Shown here: positions 43,421 to 52,612 of the stretch, piece by piece
Layout: every line of letters starts with the position of its first letter
Position numbering within the stretch: position 1 is the first letter of the stretch
Source: JABWBD01 sp040768665
GTDB taxonomy: Bacteria > Planctomycetota > Planctomycetia > Pirellulales > Thermoguttaceae
Direction of reading: 5' to 3'
Length of the DNA: 64,000 nt
Assembly (NCBI GenBank): GCA_040768665.1
Contig: JAXGMN010000027.1
Location: 124,001 to 188,000, forward strand
Notes under the pieces: model-generated
The model's input: the letters and a program-made list of their open reading frames with translations, nothing else
The model's database searches: none
Told to the model about the DNA's origin: nothing
Made by a program: the position numbers and the translations under genes

Positions 43421-45295
43421 CTATCTTGCGGTGTCCAACGGAGAGCGAACGGCCGTGACGACGGTGTAGTACGCGCCGATTTCGTCGCCATTGGCCGTGA
43501 TCAAGACCGGGGCGAGCCGGTACGACCCGGCGGAGAGCGTGGTACGGAACGTGATCTGTTTGTCACCGGGAGATACCGGTTTGCTGTCCAGTTGCTTGCC
43601 GTCGATCCGAAGTGCAGCTCGGACGACGGGAATGGCGACGCCTTCATGGGCCCGGTAGGCCACGCTTGCGCCGGGGACGTCCGGCGCGGCAGGCAATCCG
43701 GCGGTGATCGGCTCGTCGGCTTCGACCGGCCAGCGGCGAAGGCTGATCTCGTACCGGCCTTCGCGGACGACCTTCACCGCCCAATGACCCTGGTGCACGG
43801 CGCGCTCGGCGGTTGGCGGCTCGGCCTTTTTAACTTTCGGCTTCCTCATGGTCCCGGGCAAACCGTAAGCTTGCCGGATGTGCGCCTGGTTCCACGGCGG
43901 CAGCGCTTCCTGAATCCAGTCGTGGCCAGTGAGGCTGACTACCGGGTGATCAGGATGGCCCAGATAGATCTCGGTGGTTCGGGCGAAGGTTGGCTCGAGT
44001 TCTGCCCACCATGCGTCGTAGAAGGCCCGCATCTTCGCAATCTGATCGGGGTGCGCGGCGGCGACGTCGCTGCGCTGTCCCGGGTCCTTCTTGATTTCGT
44101 AGAGTTCCTTGCCGTTGACGAGCCGCCAGTTTTGCGACATGACCGCCGTCTGCTTCCACTTGATCGGATCGCGGACGCGCTGCGAGTCGGTGACGAGGAA
44201 GCGGTCGGGCCAATCGCCTCGGGTGGCCGGATCGAGCAACGCGCGGATGGAGGTGCCATCGAACTTCAAGCCGTCGGGCTTCGGCGCGCCGACCAGGTCG
44301 AGTAATGTCGGCACGACATCGACGGCATGACAGAGGGTGTCGTCGACGTGCTTTCGGTTCCAGCCCGCCGCCGGCCAGTGGCAGAAGAACGGGACGCGAT
44401 GGCCGCCGTCGTACTCGCTCCCTTTCGCACCTCGCATGCCGGCGTTGTAGATTCGGGCACCGGTGGCCGTGCCGTTATCGGTAGTGAAGATGAAGATCGT
44501 GTTGTCTTCGATCCCCAGTTCCCGCAGCAGCTCGCGGGTCTTGCCAACGTTGTCGTCGACATTGGTAATCATGCCGAAGAAAGCGGCAATGGTCTTGTCC
44601 TGATCGGCATAGAGGTCGAGATAATTCTGGGGAGCGTGCAGCGGGCCATGCGGCGCGTTCGTGGCGATGTACGCAAAGAACGGCTGACGCCGCCGCGTGC
44701 AGTCGCGGATGAACCGCCGGGCCTGATCGAAGAAGACGTCGGTGCAGAAGCCCTTGGCGGGAACGATTCGGCCGTTGTGGAAGTAGTGGCCGTCGAAGTA
44801 GGCGTTATTCCAGAGGTCGGGGGTCTGCCCGACTCCGCCGCCGCCGTGACGATAAGCTTCGGTGAAGCCGCGGTCTTCGGCTCGGTAGGGATAATTGTCG
44901 CCGAGGTGCCACTTGCCAAACATCCCGGTGGCATAGCCGTGGTCTTTGAGGAGCTGCCCGATGGTGATTTCATTTTCGCGGAGCATCGAACGGCCGTTGA
45001 CGGTATGCCAGACGCCGGTCCGATCGGTCCAGTGGCCGGTGAGCAGCGCCGCGCGGGTGGGCGAGCAGGTCGGGGCCACGTGGTAGTCGGTCAGTTGCGA
45101 CGACTCGGCCGCCAGCCGGTCGAGATGCGGCGTCTTGATGATCGGATTGCCGGTGCAGCCCAGGTCGCCGTAGCCTTGATCGTCCGTGATGACGAAAACG
45201 ATGTTCGGCTTTTCCGACGCCGGCGCAGAACCGACGGCGTTCAAGCACAGCGTGGCGACAAGTGCAATGCAAGAGAAATAATCGGCGCAACGCAT
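43421..45295 (-). CDS. secreted arylsulfatase with extra C-terminal domain
   Basis: 624 residues from ATG 45295, with signal peptide ALVATLCLNAVGSAPAS. Sulfatase motifs are KPNIVFVITDDQGYGDLG (Asp pair 38-39), the formylglycine signature CSPTR (Cys77) followed by AALLTGH, FGKWHLGDNYP, FIFTTDNGTATG and GGHRVPFFCHWP. After about residue 490 a C-terminal extension (HWAVKVVREGRYEISLRRWP ... ITFRTTLSAGSYRLAPVLIT) resembles a beta-sandwich domain. It starts 39 bases downstream-side of the ceramidase-like gene (ceramidase gene begins at 43382), so both may be transcribed together from the right. Confidence 0.93.
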   Translation of the reverse strand: MRCADYFSCIALVATLCLNAVGSAPASEKPNIVFVITDDQGYGDLGCTGNPIIKTPHLDRLAAESSQLTDYHVAPTCSPTRAALLTGHWTDRTGVWHTVNGRSMLRENEITIGQLLKDHGYATGMFGKWHLGDNYPYRAEDRGFTEAYRHGGGGVGQTPDLWNNAYFDGHYFHNGRIVPAKGFCTDVFFDQARRFIRDCTRRRQPFFAYIATNAPHGPLHAPQNYLDLYADQDKTIAAFFGMITNVDDNVGKTRELLRELGIEDNTIFIFTTDNGTATGARIYNAGMRGAKGSEYDGGHRVPFFCHWPAAGWNRKHVDDTLCHAVDVVPTLLDLVGAPKPDGLKFDGTSIRALLDPATRGDWPDRFLVTDSQRVRDPIKWKQTAVMSQNWRLVNGKELYEIKKDPGQRSDVAAAHPDQIAKMRAFYDAWWAELEPTFARTTEIYLGHPDHPVVSLTGHDWIQEALPPWNQAHIRQAYGLPGTMRKPKVKKAEPPTAERAVHQGHWAVKVVREGRYEISLRRWPVEADEPITAGLPAAPDVPGASVAYRAHEGVAIPVVRAALRIDGKQLDSKPVSPGDKQITFRTTLSAGSYRLAPVLITANGDEIGAYYTVVTAVRSPLDTAR

Positions 45296-46422
45296 GGCAA
45301 CACCTTGGGAGATTCCCGTTCGTTTGTGCGCGGGTGCCCGGAAAGAGACGGCTTGCACCTCAGTATCCGCCCCCGATGGCTCGCGGTCAACGAGCCGGCA
45401 ATCGCCGCTTTGCGACGGGCTCGGTGGTGCATCCCCGTCTGAAACAGTAGCCGAAGGGAGCGGGGGCTGAAGCCGCATCGAAGGCGGGTGCTCGATTGCC
45501 GCCAGACTTTCCTGCAATCACTTTCCGCGGATCAGCAGCGTCGGTCCGTGGATCGCCTGAGGCCGCTGGTTCATCGAAATGGTCGCGGGCTTCGAGCCTG
45601 CGGAGAGCTTGTGCAGTTCGTCGCGGAGGGCTTTCAACTGGGCATGAACGACGTTGGGGGCTTGCTGCGACGAAGATTCCAAGGCAGTCCTCCTCGCGTG
45701 GGGCGAATCCTGGTGTCGGTGCCGTGTTCGTTCGGCAATCCGATTGATCGGCAAGACACGGCCGGAGCTTTGCAGGATAAAACACTCAAGAACCGGCCTT
45801 GGCAGACTGGTGAAGAGAAGCTGAGTTGGAGGCGTTTCCACGCCCGCTTCAAAATCAACAGTGGCACTGCCCATTTCGCGTCATTCGTGTATTTCGTGGT
45901 TGCCTGTCTTCATGAAACCGGGTCCCTCTCTCCCGCTCTAAGGGGGCGTTGCACAATTGCCCCTGATCCTCGCTTCGTCCCTTCAACGGTTGCTCTTCCG
46001 TCGGACAGTTCACGGCCGCTCGAATCGCTCGGTGAGATGCCGGCCTGCGCATCCAATGCGGCCCTTGACCACCGCGATTTGGGAACCTCTCCACCCGGAA
46101 GCGCGTGGTGCCCAAACAGCCCCGGATTTGAGAAATCGCCAGTCTGGGCACCACAACCGCCCCGCCGGCGACGATTCCGGCCGCCACCAGGCTTCTGAGG
46201 AAACGCCGCGAAACTCTGGCGGACTCGTGGTGTTTAACTGCTTAGGCGTGTGGCAGATGATCGGATCCCCTCACGATTGCCATCAGCCCGAACGCCTCCC
46301 GGCAGCCGGGCTGATATCGGGGTGAATTCTCATCTGCCGCTCGCCTTAGGATCGTCAGGCGCGGGTGCCGTGACGGTGATCGGACAACTTCAGAGCCTGT
46401 ACCAGCAACGAGGAGTAGTGAA
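45296..46422. other. 1.1-kb spacer without a convincing gene
   Basis: No frame has a good start plus family features. A minus-strand stretch near 45518-45700 (VVHAQLKALRDELHKLSAGS) could be a decayed C-terminal fragment. The spacer holds the right R5 repeat (46280-46347). A GAGGAG site at about 46410 belongs to the LTXXQ gene. Confidence 0.5.
46280..46347. repeat. palindromic repeat family R5, right (inverted) copy
   Basis: CAGCCGGGCTGATATCGGGG ... TCTCATCTGCCGCTCGCCTT is the reverse complement of the 41788-41855 copy, with four mismatches in 44 bases, and carries the same hairpin arm. The two copies enclose the ceramidase-like and sulfatase genes. Confidence 0.75.
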
Positions 46423-47262
46423 ATGTTAGCACGCGTTTGCAAGGTGATTACGGGAATCGCTCTTCTTTCGGCGATCGCTGTCGCGGCCAACGCGCAGCCG
46501 CCGGGAGGCGGTGGCTTTCGCCCGCGCGGAATGCCGGGTGGCATGTTTAGTGGGGGCATGGGCGGCGGAGGAATGGGCGAAGTCTTTCTGCTCCGCTCCG
46601 AGCAGGTCCAGAAAGAACTCAAGCTCACGGACAAGCAGAAGGAACAACTCCAGAAGCTCGCCGAAGACACGCGTGGGGATTTTCGGGAGCGCTTCCGCGG
46701 CCTCGAAGGCCTGAGCCGCGAGGAGCGCGAGAAGAAGTTGGAGGAGATGCGGGAGGAAATGCAGAAAGAGGCGGCAAAACGTGCGGAAAGCATGAAGAAA
46801 CAGCTCGCCGAAATCCTCGATCAAGACCAGTTGAAGCGTCTGCGGCAGATCGGATTGCAGCAAGCCGGCCCTGCGGCCCTCATGCAACCGGCCGTGGCGG
46901 AGGCCGTCGGCTTGACGGAAAAGCAGAAGGAGGAAATCCAGGAGATCCAGCGCAAAACCCAAGAGAAGTCGCAAAGCCTTTGGCAAGAGGCGCGGGGCGG
47001 CAACCGCGAGGACCGGGGTGCCCAATTCGAGCAGTTGCGCCAGAAAAGCCGGGAAATACGCGAGGAAGGTGAGAAGCAGGCAATGGCCGTGCTCAAGCCG
47101 GAGCAAAAGCAAAAACTCGGCGAAATGATGGGCGAGCCTTTCGAACTGGAACGACCCCAGTTCGGCCGACCCCAGGGCGGCGACCGCGAGCGAGGCGAGG
47201 GCGACCGACCGCGGCGAGGAGGCGATCGCTCGCGACGGGGCAACCGTGAGAGAAACACGTAG
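46423..47262 (+). CDS. secreted Spy/CpxP-like LTXXQ-motif protein
   Basis: 279 residues. Signal peptide MLARVCKVITGIALLSAIAV (cleavage near ANAQ) and a Gly/Met-rich linker are followed by two LTxxQ motifs (LKLTDKQKEQLQKLAEDTRG; VGLTEKQKEEIQEIQRKTQE) within long charged helices. The tail is Arg/Gly-rich (GGDRERGEGDRPRRGG). Spy/CpxP-type proteins are periplasmic chaperones or stress sensors. The Arg-rich tail is unusual. Located just upstream of cluster 2, on the same strand, but separated by an R2 repeat. Confidence 0.8.
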   Translation: MLARVCKVITGIALLSAIAVAANAQPPGGGGFRPRGMPGGMFSGGMGGGGMGEVFLLRSEQVQKELKLTDKQKEQLQKLAEDTRGDFRERFRGLEGLSREEREKKLEEMREEMQKEAAKRAESMKKQLAEILDQDQLKRLRQIGLQQAGPAALMQPAVAEAVGLTEKQKEEIQEIQRKTQEKSQSLWQEARGGNREDRGAQFEQLRQKSREIREEGEKQAMAVLKPEQKQKLGEMMGEPFELERPQFGRPQGGDRERGEGDRPRRGGDRSRRGNRERNT

Positions 47263-47480
47263 CGATGATGTGAATCCCCGTCGAAGAATCTGGCCGCCAC
47301 CTCTTGGCTGGGGAAGCCGAACGCCTAGTTCGGGTGGAGCTTCTCGGTCGAAAAGACTTCCGGCGGGCGGCGGGGTCGTTTACCATGAATTACAGGGGTG
47401 CTCCGGCCCTCGCCGCTTCGCGGCGAGCAGGCCGGGGCGCCTTGATTTCCTTGTATCGTTTCGGCACGGCTGCACCAAAA

Positions 47481-47573
47481 GGCTGTTTGGAAAGGGGACA
47501 GGCACCCTATATCTTGTGGAAAGTCAAGGGTCGGTACACAACATCCGGGAGCCAGTCCCCGTTCCAAACAGCC
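47481..47573. repeat. palindromic repeat, family R2 (upstream of gspE2)
   Basis: Arms GGCTGTTTGGAA and TTCCAAACAGCC are perfect inverted copies around AGGGGACAGGCACC ... GGGAGCCAGTCCCC. Flanks ACCAAAA (47474-47480) and ACCGAAA (47574-47580) may be a weak duplication. It ends 39 bases before the gspE2 start. Confidence 0.8.
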
Positions 47574-47612
47574 ACCGAAACATTTTGTTTGATCCAATCT
47601 CGGAAACTCCTC

Positions 47613-49325
47613 ATGGAAGCCGGCGAGATTCTACTCCGACGCGGACTGCTCGACGCACGGCAGTTGGAAACGGCGCGGCGTGCCCAGACGGGCGGCTTGC
47701 GGCTCGATGAAGCCGCCGTCCAACTGGGATTCATCACCGAGGAACAGGCTCTCCGCGCCATCGGCGATGAGTTCGGGCTGAAATACGTCGACCTGAGCGA
47801 AGCGGAAATCGACCTGTCGCTCCTGAGGGTCTTCCCCGCGAAGGCCATCCACCGCGAATCGCTCTTTCCCATCTCCCAGCAGAACGGCACACTCGTCGTC
47901 GCCACGTGCGACCCTTTCAACCTCTATCCGCTCGATGAGTTGGCCGCCTCGACCGGTAAGACGGTCGTGCCCGTGCTCGCCGGACGCGCGGAAATCAGCA
48001 GACTGATCAAGACCCATCTCGGTGTCGGCAGCGAGACGGTGGACGGACTCCTGGCCCAGGCCGACGAGGATTCGCTCCAATTGGTCGAGCAGGTCGAGAC
48101 CGACGGGTCCGAGTTATCGCGGATGGCCGAGGAACCCTCGGTCGTCCGGCTCGTCAACGAAATTCTCCTGGAGGCCATCGAACTGCGGGCCAGCGATATT
48201 CATATTGAATCGCAGCACTCGGGGCTGCGGATCCGCTATCGGCTCGACGGAGTTCTGCACCCTCAGCCGGTCCCACCGGAGATCAGTCGGTTTCAGGCCG
48301 CGATCATCAGCCGGCTGAAGATTATGGCTCGGCTCAACATCGCCGAGCGGCGGCTTCCCCAGGACGGCCGCATTCAGTTGAAGGTCTCTGCTCGCGAGGT
48401 TGACGTTCGCGTGTCGGTGATCCCGATGATCTACGGCGAAGGGATTGTGCTGCGTATCCTCGACAAGAGCAGCATGGATTTCTCGCTGGCGAGCCTCGGT
48501 ATGGGCGGAGATCTCCACGCGATGTTCCACGAACTGATCCGGCTGCCGCACGGGATCATTCTTGTAACCGGCCCCACCGGCTCCGGCAAGACGACCACGC
48601 TATACAGCGCCCTGCGCGAGATCTGCAACCCCAGCACAAAGATCATCACGACCGAAGACCCGGTCGAATACCAGTTGGACGGAATCAGCCAGATCCAGGT
48701 CCACGCCAAGATCGGTCTGACCTTCGGCAATTCGCTGCGAAGTATCCTGCGGCACGACCCCGACGTCATCCTCATCGGCGAAATCCGCGACCTGGAGACC
48801 GCGGAGCATGCTATCCAGGCCTCGCTCACCGGCCACCTCGTGTTCAGCACGCTGCATACCAACGACGCCGCCGGGGCGTATACGCGTTTGACCGACATGG
48901 GCGTCGAGCCGTTCCTCGTCTCGAGTACGGTCGAGGCCGTGATGGCCCAGCGACTGGTTCGCACTCTATGCCGCGAGTGCTGCGAAACCTACCGCCCCGC
49001 GCGCGAGGATCTGCCCGACGATTTTCCTTACGAGGAACTCGGCTCGGCCGACACGCTTCAACGTGCCGTCGGCTGCCGTGCCTGCCGCAATGTCGGCTAT
49101 CGGGGCCGTATCGGACTGTTTGAACTGCTGGTCACGACCAACCGCATCCGCCAGATCGCCCATGAACGGTCGAGTTCCTGGGCGATCAAACAGGCAGCCC
49201 TGGCGCAAGGCATGCGCACGCTCCGCCAGGACGGCTGGAAGAAGGTGCTCGCCGGGCGGACCACCGTGGAGGAAGTCGTTCGCGTGACCAAGGGAAACGA
49301 CCTGGTGAGCGATGCCTCCGTTTAA
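47613..49325 (+). CDS. gspE: type II secretion ATPase GspE, cluster 2
   Basis: 570 residues from ATG 47613 (MEAGEILLRRGLLDARQLET), aligned with the cluster 1 start; the frame is open further upstream only through the R2 repeat. Walker A GPTGSGKTTT, Walker B RHDPDVILIGEIRD, His box LVFSTLHTNDA and zinc cysteines (CREC, CRAC) are all intact. Highly similar to cluster 1 GspE, for example EPSVVRLVNEILLEAIELRA. Its 3' end overlaps gspF2 by 14 bases. Confidence 0.96.
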   Translation: MEAGEILLRRGLLDARQLETARRAQTGGLRLDEAAVQLGFITEEQALRAIGDEFGLKYVDLSEAEIDLSLLRVFPAKAIHRESLFPISQQNGTLVVATCDPFNLYPLDELAASTGKTVVPVLAGRAEISRLIKTHLGVGSETVDGLLAQADEDSLQLVEQVETDGSELSRMAEEPSVVRLVNEILLEAIELRASDIHIESQHSGLRIRYRLDGVLHPQPVPPEISRFQAAIISRLKIMARLNIAERRLPQDGRIQLKVSAREVDVRVSVIPMIYGEGIVLRILDKSSMDFSLASLGMGGDLHAMFHELIRLPHGIILVTGPTGSGKTTTLYSALREICNPSTKIITTEDPVEYQLDGISQIQVHAKIGLTFGNSLRSILRHDPDVILIGEIRDLETAEHAIQASLTGHLVFSTLHTNDAAGAYTRLTDMGVEPFLVSSTVEAVMAQRLVRTLCRECCETYRPAREDLPDDFPYEELGSADTLQRAVGCRACRNVGYRGRIGLFELLVTTNRIRQIAHERSSSWAIKQAALAQGMRTLRQDGWKKVLAGRTTVEEVVRVTKGNDLVSDASV

Positions 49326-50517
49326 CTACACAGCACGCACCACCGCGGGCGAGCGCGTCAGCGGCACGATCGAAGCGGCAAGCCGTCGCGAGGCGCTGGC
49401 TTCGCTGGCCGGACTGCAACTGTTTCCTCTCGAGGTCGACGGGGCAGGCGCAGCCGGCAACGGCGAGGTCCGCATCGGCCGCGTGCCGGCGCAACTGTTG
49501 GCCACAACCATGGGGCAGTTGGCCGATCTGCTGGGCGCGGGCGTGCCCTTGTTGCGGGCCCTCGAAGTGCTCCGCAAACAGACCTCTCACGCGGCGCTCC
49601 GCGAGGTGCTCGCCCAGGTCTATCGCCAGGTGGAAGACGGCGCAACGCTCGCCGAAGCCATGGGCCGCCATCAGCGGATCTTTGGCGAGATGGCCGTCAG
49701 CATGGCCCGCGCCGGCGGCGAAGGTGGTTTCCTCGAAGACGCGCTGTCGCGGGTCGCCGCGTTCACCGAGACTCAGGAAGACCTCAAGAATCGAACCATC
49801 GGCGCCATCGCCTATCCGTGCTTCCTGGCCTGTGTCGGTACGGCGGTGGTGATCGTCTTGCTCGTCTTCTTCGTGCCCCGGTTCGAAACGATTTTTGCCA
49901 ACATGCGAGAGCGCGGCCAATTGCCGATTCTCACCGAGTGGCTGCTGACCACCAGCGCGCTGACCTGGCGGGTCGCGCCGTGGGCGATAATCGGCGCGGG
50001 CGCCGGCGGTTGGTTCCTGTGGCGGTGGCTCGGCACCGAGCAGGGACGCACCGCGCGCGACCTGGTCAAACTGCGGTTGCCGATCGTCGGCAAGATCTTT
50101 CGCAACCTGGCGGTCGCTCGCTTCTGTCGAGTGTTGGGCACGCTGCTGCACAACGGGGTCCCGATCCTCCGTTCACTCGACATCTCCAGCGACGCAGCGG
50201 GCAACCGGATCCTCGGCACCGCGATCCGCAAGGCGACCGAAACCGTTTCCGCGGGGAAGACGCTTGCCGGGCCGCTGGCCGCCTGCGGCTACTTCCCGCC
50301 GACCGTGGTCGAGATGATCTCCGTGGCCGAGGAGTCGAACACCCTCGAGAAGGTACTCTTGGATATTGCCGACAGCCTGGAACGGCGGACGTGGCGTCAA
50401 CTGGACCTCGCGGTCCGGCTCCTGGAGCCGATTATGCTGTTGCTGCTGGCGAGTGTGGTTTTGGTATTGGTGATTGCGCTGTTGCTGCCCATGTTCCGAA
50501 TGGCAACAACGGTATAG
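49312..50517 (+). CDS. gspF: type II secretion platform protein GspF, cluster 2
   Basis: 401 residues, ATG inside the gspE2 end. Two GspF domains (MGQLADLLGAGVPLLRALEV ... FGEMAVSMARAGGEGGFLED; FCRVLGTLLHNGVPILRSLD ... PTVVEMISVAEESNTLEKVL) and three membrane helices (about 165-190, 210-240, 375-398). Same order and role as the cluster 1 protein. Confidence 0.95.
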   Translation: MPPFNYTARTTAGERVSGTIEAASRREALASLAGLQLFPLEVDGAGAAGNGEVRIGRVPAQLLATTMGQLADLLGAGVPLLRALEVLRKQTSHAALREVLAQVYRQVEDGATLAEAMGRHQRIFGEMAVSMARAGGEGGFLEDALSRVAAFTETQEDLKNRTIGAIAYPCFLACVGTAVVIVLLVFFVPRFETIFANMRERGQLPILTEWLLTTSALTWRVAPWAIIGAGAGGWFLWRWLGTEQGRTARDLVKLRLPIVGKIFRNLAVARFCRVLGTLLHNGVPILRSLDISSDAAGNRILGTAIRKATETVSAGKTLAGPLAACGYFPPTVVEMISVAEESNTLEKVLLDIADSLERRTWRQLDLAVRLLEPIMLLLLASVVLVLVIALLLPMFRMATTV

Positions 50518-50571
50518 GACGTGGTCGCCGGGAGGGTGGAATCCTCCCAAGGCGAGAAATGTGGCGTGACG

Positions 50572-50653
50572 AAAAAACGGGGACTGGCTCCGAGCCTGGT
50601 TCCACCAGCGCCCGCGGCAAACGTGTCGCGGCAAGGTGCCTGTCCCCGTTTTT
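50572..50653. repeat. palindromic repeat, family R2 (gspF2-gspG2 spacer)
   Basis: AAAAAACGGGGACTGGCTCC ... GGTGCCTGTCCCCGTTTTT, in the opposite orientation to the copies at 33 kb and 47 kb. It occupies most of the 168-base spacer. Confidence 0.8.
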
Positions 50654-50685
50654 GAACCACGCCGGCAACATGACGGGAGAACGAG

Positions 50686-51129
50686 ATGTTACTACGCAAA
50701 CGACGCTGCCGGCGCCGGGCCGGCCTGACGCTCATTGAAGTCCTCCTTGTGCTGGTGATCCTGGTCATCATCGCCTCGCTGGCGGTGACCGCCTACGGTC
50801 CAATCCAGCAGAAGGCCTACATCAATGCGGCCAGGACCCAAATCAGCGCATTCAAGACTCCCTTGCAGGCCTACCGGCTCGACCTGGGCGATTACCCCGC
50901 GACCGGCCAGGGCCTGGAGGCGCTGCGGGCGGCACCGTCGGGAGTGAGCGATCCGACCAAGTGGAACGGCCCCTACCTCGACAGTCCCGTGCCGCTGGAT
51001 CCTTGGGGAAATCCATACCAGTACGAGTATCCCGGGAAGTATCAGACCGATCTGCCCGACATCTGGTCGCTGGGACCCGACGGCATCGACAACAGCGAAG
51101 ACGACGTCGGCAATTGGATGCAGGGCTGA
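50686..51129 (+). CDS. gspG: major pseudopilin GspG, cluster 2
   Basis: 147 residues, near the usual size for the family. Basic leader MLLRKRRCRRRAG precedes LTLIEVLLVLVILVIIASLA with +5 Glu. The calcium-loop region and aromatic motifs (YRLDLGDYPATGQGLEALRA, LDPWGNPYQYEYPGK, DIWSLGPDGIDNSEDDVGNW) are complete. It would be the main pseudopilus subunit of the second system. Confidence 0.96.
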   Translation: MLLRKRRCRRRAGLTLIEVLLVLVILVIIASLAVTAYGPIQQKAYINAARTQISAFKTPLQAYRLDLGDYPATGQGLEALRAAPSGVSDPTKWNGPYLDSPVPLDPWGNPYQYEYPGKYQTDLPDIWSLGPDGIDNSEDDVGNWMQG

Positions 51130-51135
51130 TCCGAC

Positions 51136-51795
51136 ATGTTAGGCTTTGCGAACGCTTCCGTGGCTGAGTGCAGAAGGGACCCGCCGTGGCCCACCATGCC
51201 CGGCCAGGGAGTGTGCGGACTCCATTCTTGTCCGCACGGCGTCACATTGCTCGAAGTGCTCTTGGTGCTGGCCCTCCTGGTTGTGCTGGCCTCGGTCGCG
51301 TGGCCCGCCCTCGAGCCGGCACTGGCGAGCGTCGAACTTCGCAAGTCGGCGGAGCGGGTCCGTGTGGAGTGGAACCAGGCAAGGGTTGAGGCGCTCTCCA
51401 CCGGCCGCACCGTCTACTTCCGCTATGAACCCGACGGAAATCGATACTGCCTGGAGTTCCAGCCGGAGCCGGAGTTCCGCCCCGGTAGCACGCAGAGCCA
51501 AGAGGGCCTGACATCGAACGAAGACGCCCAATCCCGCGAGTCGATCCTCCCGGAGCGAATCTCGTTCGCCGAAGGCGAAATCTCCGCCGGAACCCTGGAG
51601 GCCTCCGCCGTTCCGGCAGCGGAAGGCGATCTCGAGTGGTCCGAACCGGTCGTTTTCTACCCCGACGGCAGCACCTCCAACGCCCGGCTCACGCTCGAGA
51701 ACGAGCGGGGACAAACGATCGAGATTTGCCTGCGCGGGCTGACCGGGGTCGTGACCGTCGGTGAGGTCTACTCCGAAGCCGAGGCATCGCCATGA
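51136..51795 (+). CDS. gspH: minor pseudopilin GspH, cluster 2
   Basis: 219 residues. If ATG 51136 is used the leader is 35 residues; ATG 51196 gives a 15-residue leader (MPGQGVCGLHSCPHG). It precedes VTLLEVLLVLALLVVLASVA with Gly -1 and Glu +5. The helix ELRKSAERVRVEWNQARVEALSTG and beta-domain (VYFRYEPDGNRYCLEFQPEP; PVVFYPDGSTSNARLTLENE) match GspH. TGA overlaps the ancestral gspI ATG. Confidence 0.88.
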   Translation: MLGFANASVAECRRDPPWPTMPGQGVCGLHSCPHGVTLLEVLLVLALLVVLASVAWPALEPALASVELRKSAERVRVEWNQARVEALSTGRTVYFRYEPDGNRYCLEFQPEPEFRPGSTQSQEGLTSNEDAQSRESILPERISFAEGEISAGTLEASAVPAAEGDLEWSEPVVFYPDGSTSNARLTLENERGQTIEICLRGLTGVVTVGEVYSEAEASP

Positions 51796-52325
51796 CGCAT
51801 CCGCGGCGTATCCGTTCACAGGTCGGCCGGGGACTGGTCCATTTTTCGGCCAGTTCGAGCATTTTGGCGTCAAAGACGTCGGCCGAAAACATGGACCTGT
51901 CCCCCTCTCTTCCGCCCCGTGAACGGTTACATCCGCGGCAAGCTTTCTCGCTTCTTGAAGTCATCCTCGCCCTGGCGATCCTTGCCGGGGCGGTCGCGGT
52001 GCTCGGACAATTGGGACGCAGCGGCTTGGAGAATGCCAGGCTGGCGCGGGACCTTACGCTTGCGCAACTGTATTGTGAGAGCAAGATGGCGGAGATCGCA
52101 GCCGGTCTCTCCCCGGTCGACGCGCAGGAGGGCGTTCCTTTTGAAGATACCGACGAGCCGGCTGCCGATTGGACGTACACGGTCGAGGTCAACCCGACCG
52201 GACAGGACGGACTGCTGGAGGTGCGGGTCATCGTCAGCCAGGATCCGGCGGTCGAGATCCGCCCCGTCGAATACTCGCTGGTCCGCTGGATGGCCGACCC
52301 GGAGGCGACCAATGCAACCGAATAA
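51792..52325 (+). CDS. gspI: minor pseudopilin GspI, cluster 2, with MITE inserted in the prepilin leader
   Basis: 177 residues from ATG 51792, which overlaps the gspH stop as in cluster 1. The processed part begins FSLLEVILALAILAGAVAVL (Glu at +5), with Ala instead of the usual Gly at -1 (RQA). The helix (LARDLTLAQLYCESKMAEIA) and beta-domain (WTYTVEVNPTGQDGLLEVRV) match GspI. Codons 6-49 come from an R1 mobile repeat. Without it and one copy of the flanking ATCCGCGGC the leader would read MTHPRQA, a normal short leader. With it the leader is 51 residues. An in-frame ATG at 51891, inside the repeat, would give an 18-residue leader. Whether the protein is still processed is unknown. Confidence 0.85.
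   Translation: MTHPRRIRSQVGRGLVHFSASSSILASKTSAENMDLSPSLPPRERLHPRQAFSLLEVILALAILAGAVAVLGQLGRSGLENARLARDLTLAQLYCESKMAEIAAGLSPVDAQEGVPFEDTDEPAADWTYTVEVNPTGQDGLLEVRVIVSQDPAVEIRPVEYSLVRWMADPEATNATE
51808..51930. mobile_element. MITE-like repeat, family R1 copy d (inside gspI2)
   Basis: 123 bp, the same length as copy a, starting GTATCCGTTCACAGGTCGG and ending CCGCCCCGTGAACGGTTAC. It is flanked by a perfect 9-bp direct repeat ATCCGCGGC (51799-51807 and 51931-51939). The element and duplication add 132 bases, exactly 44 codons, so the gene stays in frame. No stop codon occurs in the frame used. Confidence 0.9.
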
Positions 52326-52331
52326 CCCTCC

Positions 52332-52612
52332 TTTGGAGTGCGGCGATTCATCGCCGCTTTCATCGACTCCCCTCTCAGCTTTACGTCGCACGATCCGGCC
52401 GCTCGACTCCGGCGACGAACCATCAGCGTCATTCATCACCTCTCGATCCCCGCCACTCGAACCGCTACCCCGACCCAACCCCGCCGTTGCGGCTTCAGCC
52501 GCCGCTCGATCGTGGCCGCTAAGAAAAAGCGGCGATGAATCGCCGCACTCCAAAGGTCGCTCGATCGTGGCCGCTAAGAAAAGCGGCGATGAATCGCCGC
52601 ACTCCAAAGGGC
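52332..52612. repeat. family R3 palindromes and 55-bp tandem repeat in the gspI2-gspJ2 junction
   Basis: Three copies of a palindromic unit (TTTGGAGTGCGGCGATTCAT or its complement ATGAATCGCCGCACTCCAAA) occur at about 52332-52360, 52528-52553 and 52583-52608. The last two sit in a direct repeat of about 55 bases (units starting GCTCGATCGTGGCCGCTAAG at 52504 and 52559). The final unit runs straight into the gspJ2 coding sequence. Confidence 0.85.

Noticed and set aside
47304..47612. N-terminal extension of gspE2 upstream of ATG 47613
   Set aside because: The extra residues translate the R2 palindrome and a spacer; the cluster 1 paralogue starts at the equivalent of 47613.
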